NCBI GenBank assembly: GCA_017958585.1
Contig: JAGDCK010000058.1
Location: forward strand, 1 to 7,121
Direction of reading: 5' to 3'
Length of the DNA stretch: 7,121 nucleotides
From: Lachnospiraceae bacterium
GTDB lineage: Bacteria > Bacillota > Clostridia > Lachnospirales > Lachnospiraceae
Shown: one piece after another, positions 5,871-7,121 of the stretch
How the letters are laid out: each line of letters begins with the position of its first letter
How positions within the stretch are numbered: the stretch's first letter is position 1
Notes under the pieces: generated by a model
Seen by the model: only the letters and a program-made list of their open reading frames with translations
Databases searched by the model: none
What the model was told of the DNA's origin: nothing
Program-made: the position numbers and the translations under genes

Positions 5871-5877
5871 AATTGTT

Positions 5878-7121
5878 TTGAAAATCAGAACCAGATACGC
5901 CCCCAGCCCCACAGGAAGAATGCACGTGGGAAATCTTCGTTCAGCTTTGTATGAGTTTTTGATCGCAAAGCACGAAGGCGGCGATTTTATTCTCAGAATA
6001 GAAGATACGGATCAGGAGCGCTTCGTTGAAGGTGCCACAGATATCATTTATCATACCTTAAAGGAGACCGGACTTGAGCACGACGAAGGCCCGGACAAGG
6101 ATGCGGGATACGGTCCCTATGTTCAGAGTGAGCGTATGAAGACAGGTATCTATATGAAATATGCAAAGGAACTCATCGAGAAGGGTGAGGCATATTATTG
6201 TTTCTGCGACAAGGAGAGACTTGCATCCCTTAAGACTGAGATCGTTGAGGGTAAAGAGATCACAATCTATGACAAACACTGTCTCCATCTTTCAAAGGAG
6301 GAGATACAGGCTAATCTCGATGCAGGTAAGCCCTTTGTCATCAGACAGAATATCCCCAATGAGGGAACAACAACATTCCATGATGAACTTTACGGAGATA
6401 TCACCGTGGAGAATTCAGAGCTTGATGACATGATCCTCATTAAGTCAGATGGCTATCCTACATACAATTTTGCAAATGTAATCGATGACCATACCATGAA
6501 TATCACTCACGTTGTCAGAGGAAATGAGTATCTTTCTTCCTCACCCAAGTACGTGAGACTCTATGATGCATTTGGCTGGGAAGTCCCTGTTTATATCCAT
6601 CTGCCTCTTATCACCGATGAGAATCACAAGAAGCTTTCAAAGAGAAGCGGACATGCTTCATTTGAGGACCTTATAGAGCAGGGATTTGTATCTGAGGCTA
6701 TCGTAAATTACGTTGCGCTTCTCGGATGGAGCCCTGAGGACAATAATGAGATATTCAGCTTGCAGGAACTCATTGAAAAATTCGACTACAGAAGGATCAG
6801 CAAGTCCCCTGCAGTATTTGATATTGTAAAGCTTCGCTGGATGAACGGCGAATACCTTAAGGCAATGGACTTTGACAAATTCTATGAGATGGCTCTTCCT
6901 TACATCAAGGAAGTCATCACAAAGCCCCTGGATCTTAAAAAGATCGCCGCCATGGTAAAGACCAGAATCGAGGTATTCCCCGACATAAAGGATCATATCG
7001 ATTTCTTTGAGGAGCTTCCGGAGTATGATATCTCCATGTACGAGCACAAGAAGATGAAGACCACGGTGGAGACCGCAGGCAACGTGTTAAGGGATGTTAT
7101 CCCGCTCCTTGAGGCTTGTGA
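5878..7121 (+). CDS. gltX: Glutamyl-tRNA synthetase, 3' end beyond the window
   Basis: This class I aminoacyl-tRNA synthetase charges tRNA with glutamate using ATP. In clostridia, where Gln-tRNA is usually made through GatCAB, the enzyme is often non-discriminating; that is family knowledge and cannot be decided here. The frame starts at TTG 5878 ([19 protein letters not shown]) and stays open for 414 codons to the right edge. About 70-80 residues of the C-terminal anticodon-binding region should be missing. Visible motifs are the HIGH-type signature [11 protein letters not shown] (residues 9-19), [14 protein letters not shown] (around 38-51), the zinc motif C108-x-C110-x24-C135-x-H137, [23 protein letters not shown], and the KMSKS-type loop KKLSKR with SGHASFEDL after it. 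The zinc spacing is the same as I know from E. coli GluRS, so this copy should bind zinc. It probably has its own promoter and is not clearly in an operon with the hydrogenase. Confidence 0.97.
   Translation, partial: MKIRTRYAPSPTGRMHVGNLRSALYEFLIAKHEGGDFILRIEDTDQERFVEGATDIIYHTLKETGLEHDEGPDKDAGYGPYVQSERMKTGIYMKYAKELIEKGEAYYCFCDKERLASLKTEIVEGKEITIYDKHCLHLSKEEIQANLDAGKPFVIRQNIPNEGTTTFHDELYGDITVENSELDDMILIKSDGYPTYNFANVIDDHTMNITHVVRGNEYLSSSPKYVRLYDAFGWEVPVYIHLPLITDENHKKLSKRSGHASFEDLIEQGFVSEAIVNYVALLGWSPEDNNEIFSLQELIEKFDYRRISKSPAVFDIVKLRWMNGEYLKAMDFDKFYEMALPYIKEVITKPLDLKKIAAMVKTRIEVFPDIKDHIDFFEELPEYDISMYEHKKMKTTVETAGNVLRDVIPLLEAC

Noticed and set aside
5843..5877. T-box or other riboswitch before gltX
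   Set aside because: The leader is only about 35 bases and contains no specifier stem or antiterminator sequence.
6658..7047. 129-codon open frame on the minus strand inside gltX
   Set aside because: It is fully antisense to a well-conserved synthetase region, has no recognisable domain and no clear ribosome site; it is a shadow of gltX codon usage.
1..7121. CRISPR array, tRNA, rRNA, insertion sequence or defence system
   Set aside because: No regularly spaced repeats, cloverleaf, transposase or effector motifs were seen. All substantial plus-strand frames are accounted for by metabolic, membrane or translation genes.

Overview
The window reads as a compact, entirely plus-strand chromosomal segment from a strictly anaerobic member of the Clostridia, most likely a Lachnospiraceae bacterium of the Butyrivibrio/Roseburia kind. 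That assignment is inference. It rests on a monomeric [FeFe] hydrogenase with a clostridial-type cysteine pattern, a UPF0291 (DUF896) small protein, two Firmicutes-type flavoproteins of unknown role, moderate-to-low GC, short gaps and strong GGAGG-type ribosome sites. I see no transposase, tRNA, rRNA, CRISPR array or phage gene.

Layout. The 3' end of a polytopic membrane protein (1-434, open at the left edge) resembles the tail of a MurJ/SpoVB-type lipid or polysaccharide flippase. Two unrelated FAD proteins follow with tiny gaps: an HI0933/BaiN-like oxidoreductase (458-1693) and a COG2509-type FAD-dependent protein (1707-3347). Next come a small UPF0291 protein (3401-3625), 5-formyltetrahydrofolate cyclo-ligase (3644-4225) and a [FeFe] hydrogenase (4282-5781). 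After a 96-base intergenic region with a weak hairpin and a good promoter, the window ends inside glutamyl-tRNA synthetase gltX (5878 to the right edge). The first five genes are separated by 13 to 53 bases and could be one transcript.

The most interesting signal is inside the 3' end of the cyclo-ligase gene. A perfect 18-base palindrome, TTGTCAAATTTTTGACAA (4156-4173), fits the frame of the Rex redox-repressor operator (TTGTnAA-N4-TTnACAA). Its right arm contains a perfect -35 hexamer, TTGACA, followed at 17 bases by TATGAT. This looks like a private, NADH/NAD+-responsive promoter for the downstream hydrogenase, hidden in the upstream coding sequence. It would give the hydrogenase its own control, so that hydrogen production could dispose of excess reductant.

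The hydrogenase itself has a complete set of H-cluster cysteines but a Gly in place of the usual Met in the second motif. It has 17 cysteines in its ferredoxin-like N-terminal half in an atypical arrangement, and about 110 N-terminal residues that I cannot assign to a domain. No maturation genes (hydE, hydF, hydG) lie in the window. The remaining genes are housekeeping or poorly characterised, and nothing suggests horizontal transfer.
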